Positions 1 to 11,232 of a DNA stretch of 64,000 nucleotides are shown one piece after another (position 1 is the stretch's first letter; each line of letters opens with the position of its first letter). The position numbers and the translations under genes were made by a program. The notes beneath the pieces were generated by a model, which saw only the letters and a program-made list of their open reading frames with translations, ran no database searches and was not told where the DNA came from. The stretch lies in the NCBI GenBank assembly GCA_963575745.1, contig CAUYUJ010009846.1:345001-409000 (forward strand). Reading direction: 5' to 3'. The stretch is from Prorocentrum cordatum (taxonomy: Eukaryota; Sar; Dinophyceae; Prorocentrales; Prorocentraceae).

Positions 1-133
1 CATTGTTCTCGGGATTCCAACGCCTGGATCAACCTGACTATCGCGACTTGACGATCCTGAGGCGTGCCAGAACGCCATGTTTAGGATTTCAACACAGGCC
101 ACCAACGTAAGTGTTGCACTTGCATAAATATGA

Positions 134-905
134 GAATCCGTGAATCTTTTGAGAATGTCACAAACGAAGGTACGCGACGCTAAGGCGAAAGCCACGTTTT
201 GAAAAAGAACCGCCCTCAAGCCGTGAAGCTCTTGCAAATTTTCATTCGAATGTGCGCCGCGCTAGGGCGAGCCACATTTTGAAAAGGAGCCGCGTTTCAA
301 TCCGTGAAGCCCTGTTTTTTTTTTTTTTTTTTTTTTATAACGAATGCGCGCCGCGCTAAGGCGATAGCCACATGTTGAAAACCACCCGCCCTCTACCCAT
401 GAAGCTCTTGCACATGTTCAGAACGAATGTGCGCCGGGCTAAGGCAATCCACATTTTGAAAAGGAGCCGCCCTCAATCCGTGAAACTCGGGCAAATGGTT
501 CAAAACGAATGTGCGGGGCGCTCAGGCGAGAGCCACGCTTTGAAAACCACCCGCCCTCAATCCGTGAAGCTCTTGCAAATGTTTAGAACAAATGTGCGCC
601 GCGCGAAGGCAAGCCACTTTTTTAAAGGGAGCCGCCCTCAATCCGTGAAACTCGGAAAAATGTATAAAATCAATGTGCGGGGCGCTCAGGCGAGAGCCAC
701 GTTTTGTAAACCACCAGCCCTCAATCTGTGAAGCTGCTGCAAATTCTTAGAGCGAATGTGCGCCGCGCTAAGGCGAGAGCCACATTTTGAAAACCACCCG
801 CCCTCCATGCGTGAAGCTCTTGCCAATGTTCCAAACGAATGTGCGCCGCGCTGTGGCGAGAGCCACATGTTGAAAACCACCCGCCCTCCGTTTGTGAAAC
901 CGGTG
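134..905. repeat. 83-bp degenerate tandem array
   Basis: About nine imperfect units of roughly 83 bp. The anchor GAATGTGCGCCG recurs near 247, 341, 425, 509, 590, 672, 755 and 838, each followed by a GCTAAGGCGAGAGCCAC-like block and a TGAAAACCACCCGCCCTC or GGAGCCGCCCTC block. A run of T interrupts the third unit. The reading frames across it are a by-product of the repeat. Single diverged units on the opposite strand occur at 32047 and 34160, so the family is also dispersed. Function unknown. Confidence 0.85.
315..336 (+). repeat. poly-T tract
   Basis: About 22 consecutive T inside a unit of the 83-bp array. It may be slippage, or the tail of a minus-strand retrocopy; no retrocopy is visible beside it. 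Confidence 0.8.
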
Positions 906-1639
906 TCCTCTTGCAAGCTTCAGTAGGCAGTCTCACATGAAACGCCCGGCCCGCCTGACTCCGGGTGCGACAGGGAGAAATCATGTAAAATGTAAAGGAA
1001 TGGAGGAGCCGCCCCTTGCTCACCCGCCTCATGCTCATCGCCATCCTCGCCTCCCCTCCCCTCCCCCAAAAGCTTCCTGTCTCTGCAGAGAGCGGCGCAG
1101 CAAGTAACGATGTTCGTCGTACGGGGGAGCGTGTGGCATGGTAGTGCCCCGCAGTGCGCATCGCGCGAAGATGACGACACGCACTGCTGCATCCGAGGCT
1201 GCGGCCACGGCCGCATCGCGCGGGCCGCAATCGGGCCGTCCCTCCCTCCCGGAGGGACGTTCTGCGCGTGTCGTCTCGTCGCGTTGTCCCCCCCTCCCCC
1301 CAAGTTTTTTGTGACGGTCCTGGGTTCAAGACGCCGTCTAGTGCATGCGACGCGTTTCGGCGGCACTACGCCCCTTCGCCAGGCATGGGCCCAGATGGCC
1401 ACCGCGCGGCGCACGAACGCTACACACATGCACAGTGGGGCAGACTGCGACTGCGACAGACTGCACAACCGGGAAGTCATGAATTAGTCAAGAGCTGGAG
1501 GGATCTGAATCGAATTTCCAACCCTCCCTTGCTTGGGTTCTCGTTTTGAATGGAGGAGTGGAGTGCCAACTCCCTTCTCCTCCTCCTCCTCCCGCCCTCA
1601 GTCCCCCTCTCGCCTGTCTGCACCTGCCTGCACCTGCCT
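906..1639. other. no gene recognised
   Basis: GC-rich sequence between two arrays. Open frames overlap on both strands (for example 920-1480 minus and 1110-1487 plus), but none shows a domain or a balanced composition. No convincing feature seen. Confidence 0.5.
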
Positions 1640-3446
1640 GCTGAGGGACCGCACACTGGGGCAACACGCAAACCCAAACCGGACCTCGCCATCCCCAGAG
1701 GACTGTGAAGTGTGAAACGGTCGCCACTTTCGAGGGCTGCTGGTGGAGCCCGCGCAGTGGGGCCCCTCGCAGACCCAAACGGGACATCGCCATCCGTGGG
1801 GGCTGCGCAGTATGAGATTGTTACCACTTTCGAGGGATACTGGTTGAGCCCGCACAGTGGGGCCACACGCGGGCCCATACGAGACCTCGCCGTCCCTGGG
1901 GGGCTGCGAATCGTGAAACGGTCGCCACTTTCGAGGGTTGCTGGGGGAGCCAGCGCAGCGGGGCCACACGCAGATCCAAACGGGACATCGCCATCCTTGG
2001 GGGGCGGCGAAGTGTGAAACTGTCGCCACTTTCGAATGCTTCTGGGGGAGCCAGGACAGTATGGCCACGCAGATGCAACCAGGACCTCGCCATCCCTGGG
2101 GGACTGCGATGTGTGGAACTATCGCCACTTTCGAGGGCATTTGGGGCATTCGGCTCTGCGCGGCCACACGCAGACCCAACCGCGATTTCCCCATTCTTGG
2201 GTGGCCGCGAAGTGTGACATGATCGCCCCTTTCGAGGGCTGCCAGGGGAGCCCGCACAGGGGGTCCCCACGCAGACCCAAACAGGACCTCGCCATCCCTG
2301 GGGAGCTACGAAGCTGGAAACTGTCGCCACTTTTAAGGGCTGCTGCGGTGGGCAACACAGTAGGGCCACACGCAGATCCAACCAGGACCTTGCCATCTCT
2401 GGGGGGCTGCGAAGTGTGCAATTGTCCCCACTTTCGAGGATTGCTGGGGGAGCCCAAACAGTGGGGTCCCACGCGATGCAAACGGGACCTGTGCGAAGTG
2501 TGAAGTCGTCGCCACTTTGAGGATTGCTGCGGGGGCCAAGACAGTAGGGTGCCACGCATATGCAAAGGGGACCTCGCCATCTTGAGGGGGGGGGCCGCGA
2601 AGTATGGAACTGTCGCCACTTTCGAGGGCTGCTGCGGGAGCCAGCACAGTGGGGCCACACGCAGGTTCAACCGGGCAGCTGCGAAGTGTGCAAGTTGTCC
2701 CCACTGTCGAGAGCTGGGGGGGGGCTTGCACAGTGGCGTCCCATTCGGAGTCAAACGGGACCTCGCCATTCCTTGGGGCTGCGAAGTGTGAACTTGTCGC
2801 CGCTTTCGAGGGCTGCTTGGGGGGGGCAGCGCAGTGGGGTCCCACGCAGATCCAAGCGGGACCTCGCCATCCTGAGAGGGGGTGGTGGCTGCGAAGTGTG
2901 AAATCATCGCCACTGTTCGAGGGCTGCTGGGGGAGCCAGCACAGCGGGGCCACACGCAGGTCCAACTGGGGAGCTTCGAAGTGTGAGATTAACTATCTCA
3001 CTTTCGAGGGCTGCTGGGGGAGCATGCACAGTGGCGTCCCATTCGGATCCAAACGGGACCTCGCCATCCCTCGGGTCTGCGGAGTGTGAACCTACCGCCA
3101 CTTTCGAGAGCTGCTTGGGGGGGGGGGCAGCACAGTGGGGTCCCACGCAGATCCAAACGAGACCTCGCCATCCTGAGGAGGGGGGGTGGCTGCGATGTGT
3201 GAAACTGTCGCCACTTTCGAGGGACGCTGGGGGGGGGGCAGGGGACCTCGCCATACCTGGGGGGGGGCTGCGAAGTGTGAAGCCGTAGCCTCTTTGAGGG
3301 CTGCTGGGGGGAGGCCAGCGCAGCGGGGTCCCACACAGACCTCGATGACCTCGCCATCCCTGGGGGGGGGTGCGAAGGTTGAAACTGCCGCAGTTTTGAA
3401 GGCTGCTGGGGTGCGCAACACAGTGGGGTCCCACGCAAATCTGGAC
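1640..3446. repeat. ~100-bp degenerate tandem array
   Basis: About 18 units of 97-105 bp. The anchor TCGCCACTTTCGAGGGCTGC recurs near 1720, 1822, 1922, 2023, 2122, 2222, 2323 and 2424. The rest of the unit carries GGGGCCACACGCAGATCC, ACGGGACCTCGCCATCC and GGGGGCTGCGAAGTGTGAA-like blocks. G runs vary in length, so neighbouring units shift frame and no protein repeat is maintained. Related units in opposite orientation lie at 19740-20480. Confidence 0.85.
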
Positions 3447-3895
3447 GAGGAGGGGTGGGGGCGGAGGAGAGGGAGGGGGATGAGAAGGAGGCGGAGTAAA
3501 ACGCGGAGGAGGAAGACGAGGCGGAGGAGGAGAGGGAGGAATATGAGGAGGAGGAGGACGAGGAGGAGGAGGAGGAGGAGGAGGAAGACGACGAGGATGA
3601 GCAGGACGAGGGGGGGTGGCGAGGGAGACGAGAGGGAGAAGGACGATGAACAAGAGAGGGAGGAGGACGATGAGGGCGAGGATGAGGATGCAGAAGAGGA
3701 GAGGGAGGAAGAGGAGGAGGAGGAGGAGGAGGAGGAGGAGGAGGAGGAGGAGGACGAGGAGGACGAGGAGGACAAGGGGGAGGGGGAAGAAGAGGAGTGA
3801 GGCGAGAAAGAGGAGGAGGAGGAGGAGGAGGAGGAGGGGGAGATGTACGGGGAGAGATTCGGGAGAGGAAGGGGAGGAGGAGGATGAGGAGGAGG
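3447..3895 (+). repeat. GGA/GAG purine tract
   Basis: About 450 bp of almost pure purine on the plus strand made of interrupted GGA, GAG and GAC triplets. It directly follows the last unit of the 100-bp array. Arg/Glu-rich and Pro/Ser/Leu-rich open frames across it are low-complexity artefacts. Confidence 0.9.
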
Positions 3896-4264
3896 GTTGC
3901 GGAAGAGGGGCTGCTTCTGCCGAGGTGATTGCTCGTCCACCCCGATGTCTTCCTTGTGCTTCTTCTTCCCAGTGCAATGCCTTCTGGCCTTCTGTACCTC
4001 TGTTCTGCTCGTCGGCCACACACACACACTTCTCACGATATGGATATCCGCCGTGGACCGTCTCTTGCAGTGCCGCTGTCACTCTATTGCCGGCACACCT
4101 TATATCATTCCTTGGTGCCGATGGGTTGGGTACGTCGCAGGGCTGTGTGTTCGGGTCTGTGTACCCTCCCTCTCTCCCTCACCCGCGCCCCCCTCAGCCG
4201 TCTGGCTAAGCTATTGGACCATGCGTTCCTCCAGCCGTCGTGGGAACTCCTGAAGGGAGCACCC
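3896..4264. other. no gene recognised
   Basis: Mixed-composition sequence with a short CACACA run near 4018. Frames on both strands; nothing recognisable. Confidence 0.5.
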
Positions 4265-4700
4265 CGGTGGGAAGAGGGAGGGGGGGGGAGGAGCAGAAGA
4301 GCGAAGACGGGGAGGAGAGGAGGAGGGGGAAAAGGAGGAGGAGGAGGAGGAGGAGGAGGAGGAGGAGCCGGCTCGTGGGGGCCCCCATTGGGGCGTCCTG
4401 GGGGCTTCCCCGGAGCTGCCCTCCCTCATCCGCTGCTCTGCCCCCCAGCGCGCGCGCCCAGGCGGAGCTGGAAGCGGGCTGTTCGGCGGCTGCCTCCTTC
4501 GCGACGCCAGCTCCGCAGGCGGGGATCTCCTCGCATCCGGGGGGGCGAGCGCGCTCCTGCGGCGGGTGCGGAGGCCACCTCCTCCACAGCCTTCCAGGCC
4601 CTCCGGAGAGTGGGGAGGAGGAGGAGGAGGAGGAGGAGGAGGAGGAGGAGGAGGAGGAGGAGGAGGAGGAGGAGGAGGAGGAGGAAGGGGTGGAGGAGGA
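4265..4700 (+). repeat. two GGA microsatellites around a GC-rich block
   Basis: GGA repeats at about 4265-4370 and a purer (GGA)n at about 4612-4690, separated by about 240 bp of GC-rich sequence that includes the alternating run GCGCGCGC near 4448. No coding evidence. Confidence 0.85.
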
Positions 4701-4857
4701 GGAGGTGGTGGTGGTGGAGGAGCGAGGATCTTTGCCCCCCCCTCCATCCCCCATCACCCTTCCTTTCCCCAGTTATTCCTTCAGCCTCTGGGAGAAGCCG
4801 TGAAGGACCCCTCCCCCCAAAGCCCAATAACAAGCCTGCGTCTTCATACAACTAGTG

Positions 4858-5189
4858 TAAAGTCGGCCCCGTCCCTCTACAGGCGGAAAAGTCAAGAAGT
4901 GTCATTAAAAAAACATGGAGGCGATTTTTATACGGTGGGGGCGTTGGTTAAGGAATGTGCCCAGGATGCTTCAGACCCTGGAGGATTCCTTATCTGATGA
5001 GGGGGGCGGTGGTATCCATGGCCATGCCTTGATTTAAGTTCCACTGGCCTCCAGACCCTGGATTCCTTATCTGAGGATTCCTTATCCAATGCCCCCACGG
5101 TGTTATGTGTTTTGGGCAATGTTGCATATGTCTGGCTATGTTTTGCGTTTCCCCCAGAATCCGCATGTAGGAGGACACGCCCGACCCAA
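4858..5189. mobile_element. Family-1 inverted-repeat element (MITE-like), long copy
   Basis: The left end reads TAAAGTCGGCCCCGTCCCTC and continues CTACAGG. The right end reads GTAGGAGGACACGCCCGACC and continues CAA; its reverse complement matches the left end. Flanking octamers AACTAGTG (4850-4857) and CGCTAGTT (5190-5197) share CTAGT at the offset where other copies carry a better 8-bp duplication. At 332 bp it is twice the usual length because another inverted-repeat sequence sits inside it. There is no coding capacity, so mobility would depend on a transposase elsewhere. An 8-bp duplication is compatible with hAT-like transposases. Confidence 0.7.
4935..5101. mobile_element. nested inverted-repeat insertion
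   Basis: Lies inside the Family-1 copy. The left arm CGGTGGGGGCGTTGGTTAAG mirrors the right arm whose reverse complement is CCGTGGGGGCATTGGATAAG; both continue into GAAT. Between the arms are two direct copies of a CCAGACCCTGG...ATTCCTTATCTGA block. The boundaries and target duplication are not clear. Confidence 0.55.
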
Positions 5190-5439
5190 CGCTAGTTTTC
5201 GGCCTCTGGGAGACCCCGCGGGGGAGCCCAGGACCGTCACGAACGACTGATGGGCAGGGAGCGGGCCGCTGAGGAACTGACCGGGGCTCCGGCTGCCCCC
5301 GCACGGTGAAGAAGCAGGGCGTCGAACAGTTTCAGAAGTCGGACATGTCTTTCTGCAGGAGGGACAGTCAAGAGTAGTTGAACCAAATGCTCTGGCGACG
5401 ATGTGTCGATCCTTCTTCGATTCTACAAGGTTGCCATGT

Positions 5440-5489
5440 AGGCCCGTCGGAGGACACGCCCGCCCGGTAGGAGGACATGCCCGACCTAA
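5440..5489. mobile_element. Family-1 right-end fragment
   Basis: GTAGGAGGACATGCCCGACC followed by TAA matches the right terminus of Family-1 elements. A related GGAGGACACGCCCG occurs about 20 bp upstream. No matching left end was found. Confidence 0.5.
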
Positions 5490-7317
5490 GAATAGGTGAG
5501 TCCACGCGGTCCTCGCCTCTGGAGGCCAAGCAGGACAGAGCTCACCGCGTGGGCCCTGTAGCCAGCCGTCCTTCCCCCTCTCCCATCATCATCGAGAACA
5601 AATGAGCCCCGAACCCTAATAACATGATAAGGATGTGGCCGCCTGGTGTTTTTGGCCCTCTTAACTCAGGTCCCCTCCAAAACGGTTAGGGGTCCTTTCT
5701 TTGGTCAATGACATCATCTCTCCTCCATTGCCAGCCCCCGCTCATCCAGGCTCGCACTTGCCTCCTCTCTCCCCGTGCGTCCTCTGTCCAGCGCCACCCC
5801 CATTTGTTCCCTCTGTCCCGTACCCCCTCTGTCCTGTGTCTGTGGTCAACACCATCGCCCTCCAGCCTGCCCTCCGTAGAGTCGTCCGAATGATCGCCTC
5901 CTGCCACCACCCACCCCGCTTGTGTCCCTTTTCACTTTCCGCACCGTGAAGCCGCTGCCTCCCCTGCGTATCCTGATCCTGCCCTTCGTTTTCCTCCTAG
6001 TCCTCATATTACCCCCTTCTGCTAGTGGTCGTCACCCCATCCGCGTGCGTCCCAAGACACCAAGGTAACCCAGAGCATCGTCGATATTCTTATCGTGCAT
6101 ATTGGCATTGCCAGTTGAGGCCATGGGGTGCGCACTCCGCGGCTGAATACAACACGGCCTGCACTCGGTTGCGGTGTGCAGTCGCGCAGCATGGGGCCGA
6201 GGTTACAACGCCCTGCTGTTGGTTGCGCGATAGGCCGAGCACTCGGCTGCCGTCCACGCAGTGGTTAGCTGTTGGTTGCGCGCCTAAGGCTGCGCGCGCA
6301 CTCGGCGGCCAAGAACCAGATGGCATGGTCGTGGTGGGGCGAGGCAGCCAGACGGCACGTGAGTCGGAACAGCAAGCGACACACACCAGGCTGAGAGGGG
6401 GGCGATCGTGTTTCTTGCGCGCTCGCGCGTGGCTGGATGGAGGGCTCGATCTCTTGGGGACGATGCTTGGGGCAGCGTGCGGGGGCGATGCTTGGGGGCA
6501 ATTCATGGGGGTGGGGAGGCGACGCTTTGGGGCAACATTTCGGGGGCGTAGGTGAGGGACAGCTGGTGCCGCCCCCGCCACTCTTGCCGCAAACGGGGGG
6601 GTGCTGCCCATTCGGGCTGCGCTGAAACAGAGGTCCAGATGTTTCGAACAGGATCGAGGAGGAGAACAACGAGGAGCACCAGGCAGCAGCCAGAGGAGCG
6701 GCAGTGCTCCCCGCCAGAGGCCGGAGAGCAGGACCCCACGCAGGGGGTCTTCGCCTGGTCGCCGGTCGTGAGCCGCGCGGAGCTGAGGCGGGCGGGGTCT
6801 TCTCGTTGTGCTTGCTCTCTCATGCACACGGCCTTGCCCCGCTCGGGGGAGGAAAAGGTAGTGATACCGCTGCCCTTGCCTTGTTTGCACATTCGGGGGC
6901 CTCCTGGGAGGCCCTCGCCGCCACCGCTGGATTCGCCTCCAAATCCTGGTCAGAACGCACCCCAGGAGAGGTCCAGGGAGTGCCAGTCTCGACCACGCTA
7001 GCTACCTATCACAACAAGTACACCAGGCAGGGGTAAATGCTTTCAAGACCGGTAAGGTGCACACCAGGGAGCCATACCTACAACCCACAATTTTCGCTCT
7101 CATTCGTGTCCGTAGAGCATGCCTGAGAACCAGTCCCGTGAGTGCCAGTATCGGTGTCTTTTGGTCCCCCCCCTCTCTCGGGGCCCTTGAGCCATTGCTC
7201 TTCATCCTCCTGCCTCTCCCGCTCCTCATCCCTGCTCCTCACTGGCCACCTCCAGGGACCTCGGGAGAGACCTCGGGAACCGCTGTGGAGATTTCCAGAC
7301 AGCTCTGGAGACTATCC
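5490..7317. other. unique sequence, no gene recognised
   Basis: About 1.8 kb without an obvious repeat. Long open frames on opposite strands overlap completely (6025-6555 plus, 6090-6890 minus), as expected of GC-rich DNA, and none has recognisable motifs. Confidence 0.45.
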
Positions 7318-7705
7318 GCTCCTCCTCCTCCTCCTCCTCCTCCTGTTCCTCCTCCGCCTCCTCCTCCTCCTCCGCCTCCTCCTCCTCCTCCTCCTCCTCC
7401 TCCTCCTCCTCCTCCCGCCCCGTCCTCCTCCTCCGCCTCCTCCTGCTCTTCCTTTTACTCCTCCTCTTCTTCCCCCCTCCTCCTCCTCCTCCTCCTCCTT
7501 TTCCTCCTCCTCTTCCTCCTCCTCCTCCTGCTCCTTCTCCTCTTATCAGGCTACCCGAACTCCTTTTTCTCCTCCTCGTCCTCCTCCTCTTCCTCCTCCT
7601 CCTCCTCCTCCTCCTCCTCCTCCTCCTCCTGTTCCTCCTTCTCCTCCTCCTCCTCATGTTCCTTCTCCTCGTTCTCCTCCTCTTCCTCGTCATCCTCCTC
7701 CGTCC
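7318..7705 (-). repeat. TCC/CTC pyrimidine tract
   Basis: Interrupted (TCC)n over nearly 390 bp on the plus strand, the complement of the GGA tracts elsewhere. It gives poly-Pro, poly-Leu and poly-Ser frames that should not be annotated as proteins. Confidence 0.9.
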
Positions 7706-7864
7706 GCCTCCGCCTCCCTGGCCAAGCTCCCCGCGCTAGCAAAGGCTGAGGATGCCTAAGTCGGGCAAAGAATCTTCCATGCTGGTTCTGCCCAGAGACT
7801 TTTGTTTGATCCTCTGGCACGTAACCGTCGCTACCCGCCCCCCCGGGGGTAACGTCAACGATCG

Positions 7865-7906
7865 TATTTTTTGGGGGGGGGGTCTTGGACCCCCCCCCAA
7901 AAAATA
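7865..7906. other. perfect G/C-A/T hairpin
   Basis: The left arm is TA, six T and then G; the right arm is C, six A and then TA. They pair over about 17 bp around a loop of about 8 nt (GTCTTGGA). It lies about 55 bp before the 90-bp satellite. It may be a cruciform or a foldback remnant. Confidence 0.75.
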
Positions 7907-7959
7907 TCCTGGCGAAGGACCCAACCAGATGCAGTTGCGAGTACCGCAATTGTGAGTAT

Positions 7960-9897
7960 CTTCTTTGATGGTGCTCCCTATGGGACCACGAACCGTATGA
8001 GGGGTGTGCCGAAATCTGTGCGGTAGGCGCATGGGAGCGCAGCCACTGGGGCCTTCGCTGGAGCTCCCTATGGGGCCACGAAACGTGTGAGGGGTGTGCC
8101 GAAATGGGCGCGGCGGGCGCATGGGAGCGCAGCCACTGAGGCCTTCGCTGGAGCTCCCCATGGGACCACGAAGCGTGTGATGGGTGTGCCGAAATGGGTG
8201 CGGTGGGCGCATGGGAGCGCAGCCACTGGGGCCTTCGCTGGAGCTCCCTATGGGGCCACGAAACGTGTGAGGGGTGTGCAGAAATGGGTGCGGTGGGCGC
8301 ATGGGAGCGCAGCCACTGGGGCCTTCGTGGAGCTCCCTATGGGGCCACGAAACGTGTGAGGGGTGTGCCGAAATCTGTGCGGTGGGCGCATGGGAGCGCA
8401 GCCACTGGGGCCTTCGCTGGAGCTCCCTATGGGGCCACGAACGTGTGAGGGGTGTGCCGAAATGGGTGCGGTGGGCGCATGGGAGCGCAGCCACTGGGGC
8501 CTTCGCTGGAGCTCCCTATGGGGCCACGAAACGTGTGAGGGGTGTGCCGAAATGGGTGCGGTGGGCGCATGGGAGCGCAGCCACTGGAGGTGGGGCGCAT
8601 GTGCCAGGCGCATGGGAGCGCAGCCACTGGGGCCTTCGGTGGAGCTCCCAAACGTGTGAGGGGTGTGCCGAATGGGCGCGGTGGGCGCATGGGAGCGCAG
8701 CCACTGGGGCCTTCGCTGGAGCTCCCCATGGGGCCACGAAACGTGTGAGGGGTGTGCCGAAATGGGTGCGGTGGGCGCATGGGAGCGCAGCCACTGGGGC
8801 CTTCGCTGGAGCTCCCTATGGGGCCACGAAACGTGTGAGGGGTGTGCAGAAATGGGTGCGGTGGGCGCATGGGAGCGCAGCCACTGGGGCCTTCGGTGGA
8901 GCTCCCTATGGGGCCACGAAACGTGTGAGGGGTGTGCCGAAATCTGTGCGGTGGGCGCATGGGAGCGCAGCCACTGGGGCCTTCGCTGGAGCTCCCTATG
9001 GGGCCACGAAACGTGTGAGGGGTGTGCCGAAATGGGTGCGGTGGGCGCATGGGAGCGCAGCCACTGGGGCCTTCGCTGGAGCTCCCTATGGGGCCACGAA
9101 ACGTGTGAGGGGTGTGCCGAAATGGGTGCGGTGGGCGCATGGGAGCGCAGCCACTGGGGCCTTCGCTGGAGCTCCCCATGGGGCCACGAAACGTGTGAGG
9201 GGTGTGCCGAAATGGGTGCGGTGGGCGCATGGGAGCGCAGCCACTGGGGCCTTCGCTGGAGCTCCCTATGGGGCCACGAAACGTGTGAGGGGTGTGCCGA
9301 CATGGGCGCGGTGGGCGCATGGGAGCGCAGCCACTGGGGCCTCGCTGGAGCTCCCATGGGGCCACAAGCGTGTGAGGGGTGTGCCGAAATGGGTGCGGTG
9401 GGCGCATGGGAGCGCAGCCACTGGGGCCTTCGCTGGAGCTCCCTATGGGGCCACGAAACGTGTGAGGGGTGTGCCAGAAATGGGTGCGGTGGGCGCATGG
9501 GAGCGCAGCCACTGGGGCCTTCGGTGGAGCTCCCTATGGGGCCACGAAACGTGTGAGGGGTGTGCCGAAATCTGTGCGGTGGGCGCATGGGAGCGCAGCC
9601 ACTGGGGCCTTCGGTGGAGCTCCCTATGGGGCCACGAAGCGTATGAGGGGTGTGCCGAAATGGGCGCGGTGGGCGCATGGGAGCGCAGCCGCTGGGGCCT
9701 CGCTGGAGCTCCCTATGGGGCCACGAACCGTGTGAGGGGTGTGCCGAAATGGGTGCGGTGGGCGCATGGGAGCGCAGCCACTGGGGCCTTCGGTGGAGCT
9801 CCCTATGGGGCGACGAAACGTGTGAGGGGTGTGCCGAAATCTGTGCGGCGGGCGCATGGGAGCGCAGCCACTGGGGCCTTCGCTGGAGCTCCCTATG
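7960..9897. repeat. 90-bp satellite, about 21 units
   Basis: Head-to-tail units of 90 bp; for example CCACTGGGGC lies at 8701 and 8791. Neighbouring units differ at only a few positions: Y in CTCCYTATGG, GGGTGCGG versus TCTGTGCGG, and CTGGAG versus GTGGAG. There is one disrupted unit (about 8585-8660) and some 1-4 nt deletions. Because 90 is divisible by three, frames stay open on both strands, including 640 codons on plus; this is a consequence of the period. High similarity implies recent expansion or gene conversion. The array stops mid-unit at CTCCCTATG and continues as an ATG repeat. Confidence 0.95.
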
Positions 9898-9928
9898 ATC
9901 GTCATGATGGTGATGATGCTGATGATGG

Positions 9929-9975
<47 letters not shown>

Positions 9976-9976
9976 G
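9895..9976 (+). repeat. ATG/GAT microsatellite
   Basis: (ATG)n with a few substitutions, fused to the truncated last unit of the 90-bp satellite at its CTATG motif. Confidence 0.95.
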
Positions 9977-10315
9977 CAGGAGGGAGGGGGCAGTGGGAGG
10001 AGGAGGAGTGAACGCGGGGCGCTGTCTCTTCAAAACGAGGACCCAACACCACAGGATGGTTGGGAAAAAAGACGTGCGCATTCTATGGCGATCGCAGCGC
10101 CCTCCCGCTCCGACGTGCCCCACCCCGCCCAAGCGTTACCCTCACCTGGGGCCCAAACCGGACCTCTCCCCAGGCAGCGATGTTGTCTTACCCTGATTGT
10201 TGGGAGCACATGTTTCGAACAATGACCTCCGACTTCAGCAGTGCTGGTCGTCTGGTTCCCGAGACATGGCCGCTCGAGATGGTACTTCAGTTCAGTCAGT
10301 TCCTTCTAGCAGTTG
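9977..10315. other. no gene recognised
   Basis: Mixed sequence following the microsatellite. Several frames are open, but no domain is visible. Confidence 0.45.
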
Positions 10316-10373
10316 TTTCCTCTTCTTCCTCCTCCTCCTCCTGCTCCTCCTCCTCCTCCTGCTCCTCCGCGGG
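10316..10373 (-). repeat. TCC microsatellite
   Basis: Short (TCC)n with TGC interruptions. Confidence 0.85.
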
Positions 10374-10554
10374 GTCTCAGACCTTCCCCGTTCACATGTG
10401 GCGCTGGTTCCAGGACGCGTTCTGGCCCAGCTTCCTCCCTACCCCGCGGAGGAGGAACGGGAAGAAGAAGAGGCGCATGACTGGGGTTCTGAGTTCTCCT
10501 TCTGTTGTGCTCGCGAACGTGTCCTTCCCTAAGGCCGTCAGACCCCCTCCTCTT

Positions 10555-10803
10555 GATCCTCCTCCTCCTCGTCTTCATCATCATCCTCATCATCCTCATC
10601 CTCACCATCGTCGTCATCAGCATCAGCAGCAGCATCATCACCATCATCATAATCATCATCATCATCTTCATCATCATCATCATCATTATCATCATCATCA
10701 TCAGCATCATCGTAATCGTCATCGTCCTCGTCACCATCATCATCATCATCATCATCATCATCAGCATCATCATCGTCAGCATCATTATCATTCTCATGAT
10801 GCG
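10555..10803 (+). repeat. CAT microsatellite
   Basis: About 250 bp of (CAT)n with CAG, CGT and CCT interruptions. A similar tract lies at 45580-45835. Confidence 0.95.
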
Positions 10804-10849
10804 CATCCTCTCTCTATGTGTTGTGTTTGCATTGCTCTCTCCCTCTCAG

Positions 10850-10895
10850 TCTCTCTGCCTCTCTCTCTCTCTAGTTCTCTCTTTCTTTCTCTCCC
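10850..10895 (+). repeat. CT dinucleotide tract
   Basis: Imperfect (CT)n with a few TTTC interruptions. Confidence 0.8.
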
Positions 10896-11039
10896 CTCTT
10901 ATCGACTTCGCATTGGCCCCTCAGCCCCTGGCCCTCCCCGTGAACCTCAGCAGGCGGCTATCGACCAGCGCCGAGCTGGCGTCGGGCCCCCACCTGAGGG
11001 CGCTCGTCGTGGCGAGAGCCTTGGGGGGTGACGGCGGCA

Positions 11040-11079
11040 GCGGCGACGGAGGCGGCGACGACGACGACGACGACGAGGA

Positions 11080-11164
<85 letters not shown>

Positions 11165-11232
11165 AACGACGGCGGCGACGGCAACGACGACGGCGACTGC
11201 GACGGTGAGGGCGGCGACGCCGGCGTCGACGA
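11040..11232 (+). repeat. GAC/CGA microsatellite
   Basis: Long (GAC)n with GGC and AAC variants; it would encode poly-Asp or poly-Thr on plus and poly-Ser or poly-Arg on minus. Treated as slippage DNA rather than a protein. Confidence 0.9.

Noticed and set aside
3186-4082. Leu-rich membrane or Glu/Arg-rich proteins in purine tracts
   Set aside because: They are translations of GGA/TCC microsatellites in different frames; the same holds for tracts at 7.3, 11.8, 15.5, 25, 26.7, 27.8, 29.2, 33 and 61.8 kb.
7960-9897. CRISPR-like array
   Set aside because: Units are contiguous with no unique spacers, and the genome is eukaryotic.
8274-10196. 640-codon open frame across the 90-bp array
   Set aside because: The period is a multiple of three, so several frames on both strands are open. 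No start context or non-repeat domain supports a protein.
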